Source of the DNA: Shewanella sp. Isolate13
Lineage (GTDB): Bacteria; Pseudomonadota; Gammaproteobacteria; Enterobacterales; Shewanellaceae
DNA: 64,000 bases
Assembly (NCBI RefSeq): GCF_022398325.1
Contig: NZ_JAKEVD010000014.1
Location: 1,632-65,631, forward strand
Direction: 5' to 3'
In this document: in pieces, positions 9,624 to 19,162 of the stretch
Position numbering within the stretch: the first letter of the stretch is position 1
How the letters are laid out: every line of letters starts with the position of its first letter
Made by a program: the position numbers and the translations under genes
Notes under the pieces: generated by a model
The model's input: only the letters and a program-made list of their open reading frames with translations
The model's database searches: none
Told to the model about the DNA's origin: nothing

Positions 9624-10225
9624 AAATCATTATAGCTATATTGAGTCTAGCGATTTTAAGTGGCTGCTCTATGCGCGATATCGCCACCATGGATGAGCCA
9701 ACGGTACAAGTTCATGACCTGAACGATATCGATCGTGACGGCGTAATCGTTGCCAGAGAACGTTGTACAGAAACAGCCTTAGGTGCAACGATCGACAACT
9801 ATGGTTGCGGTAAGATTAAGCCCATCAATGAACGTCAGGAACTGAAAATCCTGTTCGCAAATGACTCTTACTATATAGACCCTATGTATTACCCACAGGT
9901 CGAAGTGATCGCAACCTTTATGCGCGATTTCCCTAACACCCAAGCGGTTATTGAGGGGCATTGTAGTAAAACAGGGAGTCATGAGCATAACCAAGTTTTA
10001 TCGCAAAACCGAGCCAATGCCGTCAGTTCTTTACTTGCCGAGCGCTTTGGTATTGATTCCAATAGGCTCAGTGCAGTAGGTTATAGCTTCGATCGTCCTA
10101 TCGATCCGACACATACTGCGGCGGCACATAAAGTTAACCGCCGAGTAATTGCCGAGTTAACAGGTGATGACACTACTGCGGATATGAAGTGGCACATCTA
10201 CACGGTAGACGAAGAAGTTAAGTAA
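9620..10225 (+). CDS. OmpA-domain lipoprotein of the bpf operon
   Basis: 201 aa. It has a lipoprotein signal with lipobox LSGC (Cys16), a short Asp-rich calcium-type stretch (DIDRDGVIVARERC, thrombospondin type-3-like), and a C-terminal OmpA-like peptidoglycan-binding domain (about 75-185: VIEGHCSKTGSHEHN, LSAVGYSFDRPI, HKVNRRVIAEL). It is probably anchored in the outer membrane and bound to murein. It is translationally coupled to the TolC gene. An OmpA gene at this place is typical of Shewanella bpf loci; its role in adhesin display is not established from sequence. Confidence 0.85.
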   Translation: MKIIIAILSLAILSGCSMRDIATMDEPTVQVHDLNDIDRDGVIVARERCTETALGATIDNYGCGKIKPINERQELKILFANDSYYIDPMYYPQVEVIATFMRDFPNTQAVIEGHCSKTGSHEHNQVLSQNRANAVSSLLAERFGIDSNRLSAVGYSFDRPIDPTHTAAAHKVNRRVIAELTGDDTTADMKWHIYTVDEEVK

Positions 10226-10243
10226 TAGAAGTACCGGAGCAGT

Positions 10244-10951
10244 ATGTTTGGCAGGCTTTATCAATTAAAGAAAATAACAAAAGTCTGCCAATTAAAATTG
10301 ACGGTGTTAGCGCTGTCCGTCTCTTGTCTCTATGCAGCTCCTGTTCAAAAGTTAGACTCGGTCCATATAACCCAAACTATCGAATCGCACTATGGCGAAC
10401 GCGCGGGTAAAAGGATTAGAGCTTGGTTTAAGATGTTGGATGAAGCCAAGGATTTACAAGATAAAGATAAGATATTGATGGTTAATAACTTTTTTAACCT
10501 CTTTCATTTTGTCGATGATATAAAGCTTTGGGGAAATAAGAATTATTGGGCAACGCCCATGGAGTTTATCGGGGTCAGTGGTGGCGACTGTGAGGATTTC
10601 TCAATCGCCAAATACTTTACCCTGCTTCAGCTCGGTGTTTCTGAAGATAAATTACGCATAACCATGGTTAAAGCAACCAGCGTAAATCAATATCACATGG
10701 TACTCGCCTACTATGAAACGCCCTCCTCTATTCCTCTTGTTTTAGACAACCTTGATAAACAAATTAAGCCAGCAACACAGAGAAAAGATCTATTACCTGT
10801 CTACAGCTTTAATGGTCGACAACTGTGGCTAAACAAAGAGAAAGGACGAGGTGTTCTAGCAGGTTCCTCGTCAAAGCTTGCTAAATGGAATGACTTGAAA
10901 CATCGCTTGGGTGTCGAGCGCCTTAATCAGCCCAAGATAAAACTGGAGTAG
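10244..10951 (+). CDS. bpfG: LapG-type periplasmic cysteine protease (BpfG)
   Basis: 235 aa, transglutaminase-like cysteine proteinase family (DUF920/LapG). The signal segment spans about residues 15-32. The catalytic triad is visible as Cys116 in GGDCEDF, His151 in QYHMVLAY and Asp168 in VLDNLD. In LapG systems this protease cuts the adhesin near its N-terminus to release it from the cell surface, and is held inactive by the c-di-GMP-bound LapD receptor. The partner LapD gene starts 7 bases downstream. The start has a CGGAG box. All key residues are intact. Confidence 0.92.
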   Translation: MFGRLYQLKKITKVCQLKLTVLALSVSCLYAAPVQKLDSVHITQTIESHYGERAGKRIRAWFKMLDEAKDLQDKDKILMVNNFFNLFHFVDDIKLWGNKNYWATPMEFIGVSGGDCEDFSIAKYFTLLQLGVSEDKLRITMVKATSVNQYHMVLAYYETPSSIPLVLDNLDKQIKPATQRKDLLPVYSFNGRQLWLNKEKGRGVLAGSSSKLAKWNDLKHRLGVERLNQPKIKLE

Positions 10952-10958
10952 TTAAAAG

Positions 10959-12878
10959 ATGACACTGTTTCGACAGATATACACATTACTGTTTGTGTTG
11001 TTTTTGTTGGTTGTTGCGAGTTTAGGCTATGTGCAGTTTAGCGAAACTCAAAGCTTCCTAACCAAGCAAATGGAATCCGATCTCAATAATACTAGCCACT
11101 CACTCGGTATTATGTTGGTGCCCGATCTAGAAGCTGGCGACATTGTCGGTGCAGAAACCCTGATCAATGTGATTTTCGAGGGCGGCTACTATCAGCAGGT
11201 AAAACTTACTTGGCTGGTCGATGGCAAGCAGCAGGTATGGGAAAATCCAGTGACAATTGAGGGGGTTCCCCAGTGGTTTATCGACCTAGGCCTATTCAAA
11301 ACGATTAAGCGAGAGAGCACCATCACCTCTGGTTGGATCCAGCTTGCTCGCTTAGAGATCACCGCCCATCCAGGTTTCGGTTATCACGAGCTTTGGCGCA
11401 CAATGACCAACGCCATCATCGTTTTTTCAATCCTGTTTTTAATTGCGATAATCTCTGCCCGTGTAGGTTTAACTTGGATTTTAAAGCCATTACACGATAT
11501 CGCCGAACACGCTAAAGAGATAGCTAACCGTAAGTTTGGCCCCGACATGCAAGTACCTAAAACTGTCGAACTTAAGTCTGTAGTACAGGCATTTAACAGC
11601 ATGTCAGATCAACTCAAACAGATCTTTAACTCACTCGATGAAGAAGTTGGAGAACTGAGAAAGAAAAACCTTGTCGATCAGGTCTCAGGCCTCCCTAACC
11701 GTCAATACATGATGGGCCGTTTGAACAGCTGGCTAAGCGAGCCCAAGAGCGGCGCACTTATGATGGCAAAGTTTGACTGGTTAGAAGAGGTACACAGTAA
11801 ATACGGCTACCAGGTTCGCGACGAAACCATCAAGCTATTATCAGATAAAATGAAGCAACACTTAGACGGTGTGGCCACCTCGGTGATCACACGAATAGCG
11901 GCCTATGAATTTGCCTTTCTCATTACCAGCTCCGAGCATGAACTGACCAGTAAATACCTGCAAACTCTCATTCGTACCATTAACCAAGAGATCTCTAAAG
12001 CAGGCTGTAAACCAAACGAGCACTTCGCTATTGGTATTGCCGAGCGAACGGGTCAAATGACAGTTACAGACATCCTAGCGCAGGCGGATAACGCACTACA
12101 AAAATCACTGCAGGAGAATAAAGTTTTCCACTGGTTTGAGACAAGCGAAAAACAATTATTTACCCGAGAACAGTGGCGAGAACATTTAAGTAATGCGATT
12201 ACCGACGGTAAATTTAAGTTTAAATGGCAGCCCATTTTGCTTAACCAAACTGAGTCCATTTTACAGCGAGAGCTATATTGCCAGTTAGAGATAAACGGCA
12301 AGATGGTACACGCAGGACAATTTATGCCCTATGTTGAACTACTCTCGTTGGGCAGCCTATTAGATAGATGCTTAATTAAGACTATCCACAGTAAAAAACT
12401 ATTAGATAGAAACTTTGAGCCAGTAGCAGCTAATTTAACCTTCCAGAGCATTAGCGATAGAGAGTTTCACCAATGGCTCGACAAATTCCTGCGAACTTCG
12501 ACGCTACGGGAACGCTTCTGTTTCGATATCCCCGAGGCCGCCGTTTACAGCGATCCAGAAGCCTGTCAGGCGCTTTGTGCCATTATTCGAGATAATGGTG
12601 CCCACTTCGGTATCGATCACTTCGGACGCCAGTTCGGCTCGATGACTTATCTGCAAAACATACGCCCTAGCTATGTTAAGTTAGATCAATCCTTTGCTTA
12701 TTACGACGATAATGCTCACAGCAGCGAGTTATGCCGAGCACTCATAAATGTTGCTAAGGGCTTAGATATCGAAGTCATCGCCACAGGTGTTGAGGAAGAG
12801 GCACAGCTAAAACGTTTCGCGCTACTAAAGACTAACGCCTATATGGGCTTTATCTCTCCGCCTATCGCAGTCGAATAG
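10959..12878 (+). CDS. bpfD: LapD-type c-di-GMP receptor with degenerate GGDEF and EAL domains (BpfD)
   Basis: 639 aa inner-membrane signalling protein. TM1 is about 6-26, then a periplasmic LapD/MoxY-type domain (SGWIQLARLEI), TM2 about 148-170, HAMP about 171-225, GGDEF-like about 230-385 and EAL-like about 395-635. The GGDEF site reads IAAYEFAF (no G-G-D-E-F) and the EAL site reads ELYCQLE. Other catalytic EAL motifs are altered too (DIPEAA for ELTE, IDHFGRQFG for DDFGTG). Both domains should be catalytically dead, as in LapD, where the EAL domain only binds c-di-GMP and controls LapG through the periplasmic domain. Last gene of the operon; a terminator follows. Confidence 0.92.
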   Translation: MTLFRQIYTLLFVLFLLVVASLGYVQFSETQSFLTKQMESDLNNTSHSLGIMLVPDLEAGDIVGAETLINVIFEGGYYQQVKLTWLVDGKQQVWENPVTIEGVPQWFIDLGLFKTIKRESTITSGWIQLARLEITAHPGFGYHELWRTMTNAIIVFSILFLIAIISARVGLTWILKPLHDIAEHAKEIANRKFGPDMQVPKTVELKSVVQAFNSMSDQLKQIFNSLDEEVGELRKKNLVDQVSGLPNRQYMMGRLNSWLSEPKSGALMMAKFDWLEEVHSKYGYQVRDETIKLLSDKMKQHLDGVATSVITRIAAYEFAFLITSSEHELTSKYLQTLIRTINQEISKAGCKPNEHFAIGIAERTGQMTVTDILAQADNALQKSLQENKVFHWFETSEKQLFTREQWREHLSNAITDGKFKFKWQPILLNQTESILQRELYCQLEINGKMVHAGQFMPYVELLSLGSLLDRCLIKTIHSKKLLDRNFEPVAANLTFQSISDREFHQWLDKFLRTSTLRERFCFDIPEAAVYSDPEACQALCAIIRDNGAHFGIDHFGRQFGSMTYLQNIRPSYVKLDQSFAYYDDNAHSSELCRALINVAKGLDIEVIATGVEEEAQLKRFALLKTNAYMGFISPPIAVE

Positions 12879-12904
12879 CATCGAAAGTTAAAGCTAGAAT
12901 AGAT

Positions 12905-12936
12905 AAAGGTCTCTCAGGAGGCCTTTGTTATTTTTA
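12905..12936 (+). terminator. Intrinsic terminator of the bpf operon
   Basis: Stem AAAGGTCTC / GAGGCCTTT (one G-T pair) with a 4-base loop, followed by a T-rich run (gttattttt), 26 bases after the bpfD stop. Confidence 0.75.
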
Positions 12937-13089
12937 GCCTCTAGATGTAAGGGATAGGAAAAGCTAAGACGGAAAAGCAAAGAAGGACCTAGGTGCTAGA
13001 AAAAGCAGGTTCTAGAAAGAGCAAAGACGAAAAAAGCTCAGATGGAAAGCGAAGAAACGACAAAGGTAGTGTTATTTTGCTTCTACTCT

Positions 13090-13134
13090 TCCTAGCAGGG
13101 CTTTAGCCCGCCCTCGCAGCGAAGCGTCCTAGGA
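13090..13134. repeat. Inverted-repeat-bounded intergenic element
   Basis: A 45-bp element bounded by TCCTAG and CTAGGA. It contains the mini-hairpin GGGC-TTTA-GCCC (13098-13109) and a GC-GAA-GC hairpin (13119-13125). It resembles a mobile or REP-like intergenic repeat. The preceding stretch (about 12940-13085) is purine-rich, with CTAG-containing words, and holds no gene. Confidence 0.4.
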
Positions 13135-13163
13135 GCTAGTACCACTCTTGGCCTTTTAAAAAC

Positions 13164-13194
13164 AAAAAAGCCTCCCAATTTCTCGAGAGGCTTC
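13164..13194 (-). terminator. Terminator 1 of the tRNA tail repeats
   Basis: On the minus strand GCCTCTCGAGAAATTGGGAGGC followed by six T; a distal, slightly decayed copy of the repeat-unit terminator. Confidence 0.6.
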
Positions 13195-13256
13195 ATGTAA
13201 AAGTGGTCGCATGAACGAAAGAGTGAGGATTAGAACTCTTTTTCACACTATAAAAC

Positions 13257-13291
13257 GAAAAAAGCCCCTTGATTTCTCAAGGGGCTTTTCG
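13257..13291 (-). terminator. Terminator 2 of the tRNA tail repeats
   Basis: Hairpin AAGCCCCTTGA / TCAAGGGGCTT, with A-run on the plus strand giving a U-tail on the minus transcript. Confidence 0.7.
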
Positions 13292-13357
13292 AAAAGTAGT
13301 CGGCCATGGTTTCATAAAAAGAAAGGATTCGAATCCATGACTATATATTTCAGATAC

Positions 13358-13384
13358 AAAAAAGCCTCTCGATTTCTCGAGAGG
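13358..13384 (-). terminator. Terminator 3 of the tRNA tail repeats
   Basis: Hairpin GCCTCTCGA / TCGAGAGGC with a six-base A-run on the plus strand (U-tail on the minus transcript). Confidence 0.75.
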
Positions 13385-13452
13385 CTTCATGTAAAAGTGG
13401 TCGCATGAACGAAAGAGTGAGGATTCGAACTCTTTATCAAGTTGTAAAAACG

Positions 13453-13485
13453 AAAAAAGCCTCTTGATTTCTCAAGAGGCTTTTC
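13453..13485 (-). terminator. Terminator 4 of the tRNA tail repeats
   Basis: Hairpin AAGCCTCTTGA / TCAAGAGGCTT with flanking A-run and T-run. Confidence 0.75.
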
Positions 13486-13552
13486 GAAAAGTAGTCGGCC
13501 ATGGTTTCATAAAAAGAGAGGATTCGAATCCATGACTATATATTTCAGATAC

Positions 13553-13580
13553 AAAAAAGCCTCTCGATTTCTCGAGAGGC
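13553..13580 (-). terminator. Terminator 5, first terminator after the tRNA cluster
   Basis: Hairpin GCCTCTCGA / TCGAGAGGC with six T on the minus strand, directly downstream (13 bases) of the last tRNA-Pro CCA end. Confidence 0.85.
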
Positions 13581-13592
13581 TTCATGTAAAAG

Positions 13593-13669
<77 letters not shown>

Positions 13670-13727
13670 AAAATCTTTTATCTTACTTAACTTGCTAAAT
13701 ATCGAGTAAACTCGCTATTTATAAATA

Positions 13728-13804
<77 letters not shown>

Positions 13805-13844
13805 AACGTTGAGGTTTAAAGAGACTCAATCTCTGTTAGGAAAA

Positions 13845-13921
13845 TGGGGTGACTGATGGGACTTGAACCCACGACAACCGGAATCACAATCCGGGGCTCT
13901 ACCAACTGAGCTACAATCACC
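13845..13921 (-). tRNA. tRNA-His (GUG)
   Basis: 77 nt including encoded CCA and the extra G at -1 paired with discriminator C, the hallmark of bacterial tRNA-His. Acceptor GTGATTG/CAGTCAC; anticodon loop ATTGTGAT. Confidence 0.97.
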
Positions 13922-13959
13922 ACTGATATTTCCTACTAACAAAACCGCCGTTTCCATTC

Positions 13960-14036
13960 TGGTGCACCCAGAAGGATTCGAACCCTCGGCCTCACCCTCC
14001 GGAGGGGTGCGCTCTATCCAGCTGAGCTATGGGTGC
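13960..14036 (-). tRNA. tRNA-Arg (CCG)
   Basis: 77 nt with encoded CCA. Acceptor GCACCCA/TGGGTGC, anticodon loop CTCCGGA (anticodon CCG). First gene of the minus-strand cluster, matching argX of E. coli. A tRNA-Leu expected between His and Pro in the E. coli order is absent. Confidence 0.97.
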
Positions 14037-14262
14037 CTTGCCTTGTTAGCGGGGCATATAGTAGGTTCAAAATGCCCTGCCGTCTACACCTGTTTTGCTT
14101 TTTTTATGGATTTTACGTTCGTTCGCTCAAGATTTGAGTGATTTGTACGGTTTTTTACCACAGAGCGTCAAAATAATGACTTGGATAGAGCCCTTTTTCA
14201 TGTTATCAATACGTATTAGCTCAAATCCTAATCAGATTAAAAATTGCGATTGGCGGAACGAC

Positions 14263-16884
14263 ATGTTTAGGGAAGAAACATCTCAGTCAAAAAAGACATT
14301 GAGATTAAATAAACGGATTACTCGTCTAAAAGCCCTGGCGCTGAAATACAAGCGTGCCGAGATCACTCAAAATGCCCTGCTAGAGATCTCTAACTCAGCC
14401 TCGAGTGTAACGACACCAGCAGAGTTCTACTCATCACTGCATAGAACGATCAATAGGCTGATCCCTGCCGATAATTTTTTCATCGCGACACTCAACGCCA
14501 ATACAGGCAGAATTGAAGTCCCCTTCTTTCAAGATGAAAAAGATGTACATCCGCAGGAGTTCTATCCCGATGAAGATCTTTCAGACACCTTATTCAGTGG
14601 CTTAACAGGCTATGTACTCAAAACCGAGCAAACACTCATCTGCGATGACGAAACGTACCACCGGCTCCTGCAAGCAAATGCCATCACCCCAAGAGGAAGT
14701 CATTGCCATCAATGGGTGGGAACTCCGATTAAAAGTGTCGATAGCACCATAGGTGTATTAGTTTTTCAAAGCTACGACAGTGACACAGTTTATGACGAGA
14801 TAGAAATTGAGCTAATGAACTTCATTAGTCACCATATTTCAGGCGTGATTCAACGACTACAGAATCAAGAGCAGCTAGAGCAAGCGATCAACACCCGCAC
14901 GAAAGAATTAAGTATCGCTTATAACAAGCTTAAGCAAGAGGTGTACGAGAGGCGTCGTGCCGAGCGTCTACAGAAATCACTATTTGAGATTGCAGACTTA
15001 GCAAACTCAAATATCGATAACCAAGAGTTCTACAGCGAAATCCACCGCGTCATTAGCCACCTACTGCCAGTCAATAACTGCTTTATCTCATTGCTTAATG
15101 AAACGCGAGATGCACTTACCTTTCCCTATTTCGTTTCTCAGTACGATCTCCCCTCGCCTAAACCTAGGGCTTTAAGTGATGGGTTAACAGAATATATTCT
15201 ACTGAACAATAAACCTAAGCTGCTCAACCGTTGTGATATTAAGAGGCTCATTGAATCCGGCGATCTCTATTACGAAGCCCCTGAACTCAATGACACCCAA
15301 GAGATCAACCAATGGATAGGGGTTCCATTATTTATTCACGGTCAAATCTGTGGAGCCCTGACAATATACAGCTATAGCCATATCCAAAACTATCAAGAGA
15401 AAGACTTAGAGCTACTGACTTTCGTCTCGCAACACATCGCCACGGCAATTGAAAAGAAACAATCAGAAGAGTCATTGAAGCTAAGCAACGAGCTGTTAGA
15501 AGAGAAAGTCAACGAGCGAACGAAAGCACTGGCAAGTGTCAATCAAGATCTTGAGAAAGAGATTAACCAGCGTAAGCGTATCGAGCGCCAATTGGTCCAT
15601 GATGCTAAACATGACAATCTAACCGGACTTCCCAACCGCTCGATGTTTATGGAACGCTTAACCCAAGCGATAAAACATATCCGCCGCCATAGTCTTGAAA
15701 GATTCGCGGTCCTGTTTATCGATATGGATAGATTTAAACTTCTGAACGACACCTTAGGGCATTTAGAAGGCGATCGCTTCTTAATTGAAACCGCAAAGCG
15801 CCTCAAACAGTGCATCCGCAACAATGATATGCTTGCCCGCCTTGGCGGTGACGAATTTGTCATCCTCCTCGACAGTATCAGTGGTCAACAGGATGCCGAA
15901 GATATCGCGGAAAGGGTACTTGCCGAGCTATCTAAGCCTTACCAACTTGCCAACCAGCAGTTTAAGTCCAGTGCCAGCATTGGCCTTGCGATGAGCGGCC
16001 AAAGCCGCTCAGATACTAGCGAGTCAATACTGCGTGATGCCGATACCGCCATGTACCAAGCAAAATCACAGGGTAAAGGCTGCTATGCCATATTCAATCA
16101 CGGCGTAAATCAGCAACAAGTCAAAAATCTCAAGCTTGAAAATGAGCTGAAGAACGCACTCATTAAGAATGAGCTGCAACTCAGTTATTTGCCAATCATG
16201 GCACTCGACTCCGAACAGATCATTGCCTTTGAGCCAAGGTTATTCTGGCATCACCCAAGTTTAGGTAAGCTTAAACAGGCACAGCTAAATAATATAGCCG
16301 AGCACTGCCATATGGTCATTGAGCTGGACAACTACTTGTTAGAACAGGTCAACCAGAGCTTTCACAGCATGCAGCAGCAATACGGCAATCAATTTCAGCT
16401 ACAAGTACCAATCTCGAGCCAACACTTAAATCATAAGCATGCATTAAGAGCCCTTAAAAACAGAATTAAGCAGTGTCGTTTCAACATCAGTAAGCTGACC
16501 CTGTTTTTTAATGAGAAGCAATTCGTACAGAATACCGATAATCATATTAGCGCTTTCGATAGCCTCAATAAGCTCGATGTAAAATTAGGCATTGAAGCCT
16601 ATGGCAGTGCCTATAGCGCTATCAGCAGTTTGATCTTCCTGCCAATTCAGACCCTAAAGCTCGATCCAAGCTATGTCGCTCACCTAGAAAGCAAGCAGCA
16701 CGTTAAGCTGGTAAAGGCCTACTTTAAAGCGGCTCAAGCCCTTGGCTTAGAAGTCTTTGCAGCTGGGATCAGCGATAGTAAACAATGCGAAACACTGCAG
16801 GAGATCGGGTTTACTAATGGCCAGGGTAGCGCACTAGGAAATGTGATCGAGCTAGAGCAGGAAAAAGACAGAGTGTGTGCCTAG
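14263..16884 (+). CDS. GAF-GAF-GGDEF-(degenerate EAL) signalling protein
   Basis: About 873 aa from the ATG at 14263 (MFREETSQSKK). The frame is open upstream to 14095 and earlier ATGs at 14176 and 14200 are possible, but none has a clear ribosome site. Two GAF sensor domains (about 35-180 and 225-370) are separated by a coiled coil. A GGDEF domain follows with an intact LGGDEF motif near residue 527, so diguanylate cyclase activity is likely. The C-terminal EAL-like domain is degenerate: FEPRLFW instead of EALLRW, FFNEK instead of ELTES, IEAYGSAYS instead of DDFGTGYS. Phosphodiesterase activity is therefore unlikely. No membrane segment is seen, so it is probably cytoplasmic. Convergent with rep. 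Confidence 0.85.
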   Translation: MFREETSQSKKTLRLNKRITRLKALALKYKRAEITQNALLEISNSASSVTTPAEFYSSLHRTINRLIPADNFFIATLNANTGRIEVPFFQDEKDVHPQEFYPDEDLSDTLFSGLTGYVLKTEQTLICDDETYHRLLQANAITPRGSHCHQWVGTPIKSVDSTIGVLVFQSYDSDTVYDEIEIELMNFISHHISGVIQRLQNQEQLEQAINTRTKELSIAYNKLKQEVYERRRAERLQKSLFEIADLANSNIDNQEFYSEIHRVISHLLPVNNCFISLLNETRDALTFPYFVSQYDLPSPKPRALSDGLTEYILLNNKPKLLNRCDIKRLIESGDLYYEAPELNDTQEINQWIGVPLFIHGQICGALTIYSYSHIQNYQEKDLELLTFVSQHIATAIEKKQSEESLKLSNELLEEKVNERTKALASVNQDLEKEINQRKRIERQLVHDAKHDNLTGLPNRSMFMERLTQAIKHIRRHSLERFAVLFIDMDRFKLLNDTLGHLEGDRFLIETAKRLKQCIRNNDMLARLGGDEFVILLDSISGQQDAEDIAERVLAELSKPYQLANQQFKSSASIGLAMSGQSRSDTSESILRDADTAMYQAKSQGKGCYAIFNHGVNQQQVKNLKLENELKNALIKNELQLSYLPIMALDSEQIIAFEPRLFWHHPSLGKLKQAQLNNIAEHCHMVIELDNYLLEQVNQSFHSMQQQYGNQFQLQVPISSQHLNHKHALRALKNRIKQCRFNISKLTLFFNEKQFVQNTDNHISAFDSLNKLDVKLGIEAYGSAYSAISSLIFLPIQTLKLDPSYVAHLESKQHVKLVKAYFKAAQALGLEVFAAGISDSKQCETLQEIGFTNGQGSALGNVIELEQEKDRVCA

Positions 16885-16939
16885 CATCAAGAGGCACACA
16901 CTTAAAGTTTAATCTAGCTCAGTCGCAGTCGTTCTAGGA

Positions 16940-18955
16940 CTACTTATTCTTAAACATATCTCTTAAGTTGGCGATATTGGCCCTGCCCGATTGCTGACGC
17001 TGCTCTACGGTTTGCACCGGTTTACGGTTCTCCCAGATCAGGTCATCTTGAGGCAACTCCATTAAGAAGCGGCTCGGCTCACAACGTATGGTCTCACCAA
17101 ACTGACGTCGTTCCCTGCAGATAATAAACCACAACTCTTTTTGCGCCCGAGTGATCCCCACATACGCTAGGCGACGCTCCTCTTCGACATTATCTTCATC
17201 GATACTGCTTTGGTGCGGTAAGATCCGCTCCTCAGCACCAACCATAAACACATAGGGGAACTCCAGTCCCTTAGAAGCATGCAAGGTCATGAGTTGCACC
17301 TGATCGCCACCCTCATCTTCACTATTACGCTCCATCATGTCCCGCAGTGTAAGACGGTTTACCACCTCAGGCAGGGTCATGCCCTCGTCTAACTCATCAC
17401 CTTCTAGCATCTCGGTGACCCAGCGATACAGTTCAGAAATATTCTTCATCCGCATCTCGGCGGCTTTTGCGCTGGTACTGGTCTCATAGAGGTAGTCTTC
17501 GTAGTTAATCTTTCTAATTAACTGCTTAACCGCCTCGACAGGATCGCCGCGCTCGGCACAGTCACCCGTTTCCACCACGAACCGTCCAAATTGATACAAG
17601 GTCGACATGGCTGCCGGGGGCAATTCGTGATTCAGGTCAGCCTCAAAGATGGCGGCAAACATCGAGATCTGCTTCTTGTTGGCAAAGTTCCCCAAACGCT
17701 CAAGAGTCGCAGGACCAATTCCGCGCTTTGGCAGGTTCACGATGCGTAAGAAGGCATTATCATCATCGGGATTCACCACTAAGCGCAGGTAAGCCATGAT
17801 GTCTTTGATCTCGGCGCGACCGAAGAAGGAGGTACCACCACTGAGCTTATAGGGGATACGGTTAGTCATCAGTGCCCGTTCGAGTAGACGTGACTGATGG
17901 TTACCTCGATACAGAATTGCATAATCGCCATAAGAGGTTCTGCCCACGAACTTGTGACGGATCATCTCTGCAACGACCCGCTCGGCTTCCTGCTCCTCGT
18001 TAGCTGCAATCAGCACCCGAATAGGCTCGCCGTAAGCAAGTTCACTGAACAGGGTCTTATCGTAAACGTGAGGGTTGTTAGCGATAAGAATGTTAGCGGC
18101 ACGCAAGATGCGCTGGCTAGAGCGGTAGTTTTGCTCCAACTTAATCAGTTTCAACTTGGGGAAGTCTTTACCCAAGAGCACCAAGTTTTGTGGCTTAGCC
18201 CCGCGCCAAGAGTAGATAGACTGATCGTCATCACCTACCACGGTAAAGCGTGCACGCTCGCCCACCAGCAGTTTAACCATCTCATACTGACTAGTGTTAG
18301 TATCTTGATACTCGTCCACCAGCATATATTGAATCCGCGTCTGCCAACGGGTTCTCACCTCTTCGTTCTGTCTCAATAACAGAGTAGGCAATAAAATCAG
18401 ATCATCGAAATCGAGCGCGTTGTATGCCTTCATATGTTGGGCATAACGCTGATACAAGAGGGCAAATAACTGCTGCTGCTCATCTTTGGCAATTTTGCGC
18501 GCCTGCTCTGGAATAACTAAGTCGCCCTTCCAGTTTGAGATAGTCGTTGCCAGTAATCTCAGCAGATCTTTATCTTCATCTAGCTCATCTTGAGTCAGCT
18601 CTTTTAATAGCGCTAACGTATCTTGATCATCAAACAGCGAGAAGCCAGGTTTTAAGCCAACCACTTTATGCTCACGTTTAATGATCTCCAACCCCAAGGT
18701 GTGAAATGTTGAAATCCACAAGCCTCGCGCTTCTTTACGCCCCATAGACTGCGACACGCGCTCTTTCATCTCGCGCGCCGCTTTGTTGGTGAAAGTTACC
18801 GCGGCAATATTGCGCGCTTTATAGCCGCATTTTTCCACCAGATAAGCGATCTTATTAATGATCACTCTGGTCTTGCCACTGCCTGCGCCTGCAAGAACTA
18901 AGCAGGGACCACTAACATAGTGGACGGCATCATTTTGTCCGGGATTGAGCTTCAT
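16940..18955 (-). CDS. rep: ATP-dependent DNA helicase Rep
   Basis: 671 aa superfamily 1A 3'-5' helicase (E. coli Rep is 673 aa). N-terminus [16 protein letters not shown]; Walker A AGAGSGKT at 22-29; motif Ia [15 protein letters not shown]; motif [10 protein letters not shown]; motif [18 protein letters not shown]; motif [19 protein letters not shown] and [11 protein letters not shown]. Rep helps replication forks through protein-bound DNA and aids restart. All helicase motifs are intact. Monocistronic, transcribed toward the GGDEF gene. Confidence 0.96.
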   Translation of the reverse strand: MKLNPGQNDAVHYVSGPCLVLAGAGSGKTRVIINKIAYLVEKCGYKARNIAAVTFTNKAAREMKERVSQSMGRKEARGLWISTFHTLGLEIIKREHKVVGLKPGFSLFDDQDTLALLKELTQDELDEDKDLLRLLATTISNWKGDLVIPEQARKIAKDEQQQLFALLYQRYAQHMKAYNALDFDDLILLPTLLLRQNEEVRTRWQTRIQYMLVDEYQDTNTSQYEMVKLLVGERARFTVVGDDDQSIYSWRGAKPQNLVLLGKDFPKLKLIKLEQNYRSSQRILRAANILIANNPHVYDKTLFSELAYGEPIRVLIAANEEQEAERVVAEMIRHKFVGRTSYGDYAILYRGNHQSRLLERALMTNRIPYKLSGGTSFFGRAEIKDIMAYLRLVVNPDDDNAFLRIVNLPKRGIGPATLERLGNFANKKQISMFAAIFEADLNHELPPAAMSTLYQFGRFVVETGDCAERGDPVEAVKQLIRKINYEDYLYETSTSAKAAEMRMKNISELYRWVTEMLEGDELDEGMTLPEVVNRLTLRDMMERNSEDEGGDQVQLMTLHASKGLEFPYVFMVGAEERILPHQSSIDEDNVEEERRLAYVGITRAQKELWFIICRERRQFGETIRCEPSRFLMELPQDDLIWENRKPVQTVEQRQQSGRANIANLRDMFKNK

Positions 18956-19162
18956 GGATACGTTATAACCAAGGTATTAAGGAAGGCATTAAAACAGGAA
19001 TGATAGCAGAAAGGCCTTAGCAAGCGGAAAAGTTATCGACAATATCTCTCCTTTAGTAATTAGCGACTATATTTATCAATAACTAACTCATTAGCTTAAT
19101 GGTAAAGCACTGAAATTTTTAGCACGCCCTATTGCCAACGACTAGGCTGAACATTAAACTAA

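Larger units (their letters stand above)
13164..13592 (-). repeat. About 195-bp tandem repeats of tRNA 3'-end remnants and terminators downstream of the tRNA cluster
   Basis: Units begin at 13164, 13358 and 13553 (the last is partial and abuts the tRNA-Pro gene). Read on the minus strand, each full unit holds two T-arm remnants (ATTCGAATCC or AGTTCGAATCC-like), a CGACCA or CGACTA 3'-end-like sequence, and a hairpin with an oligo-T tail. The arrangement is analogous to the rtT repeats of the E. coli tyrT operon. Short reading frames across it are not genes. Confidence 0.8.

Noticed and set aside
13164..13592. Possible CRISPR array or small genes (for example frames at 13211-13408)
   Set aside because: Repeats are unequal, contain terminators and tRNA remnants; the short frames simply traverse repeated non-coding units.
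13863..14141. Plus-strand reading frame of about 92 codons
   Set aside because: It lies antisense to the tRNA-His and tRNA-Arg genes and has no family resemblance.
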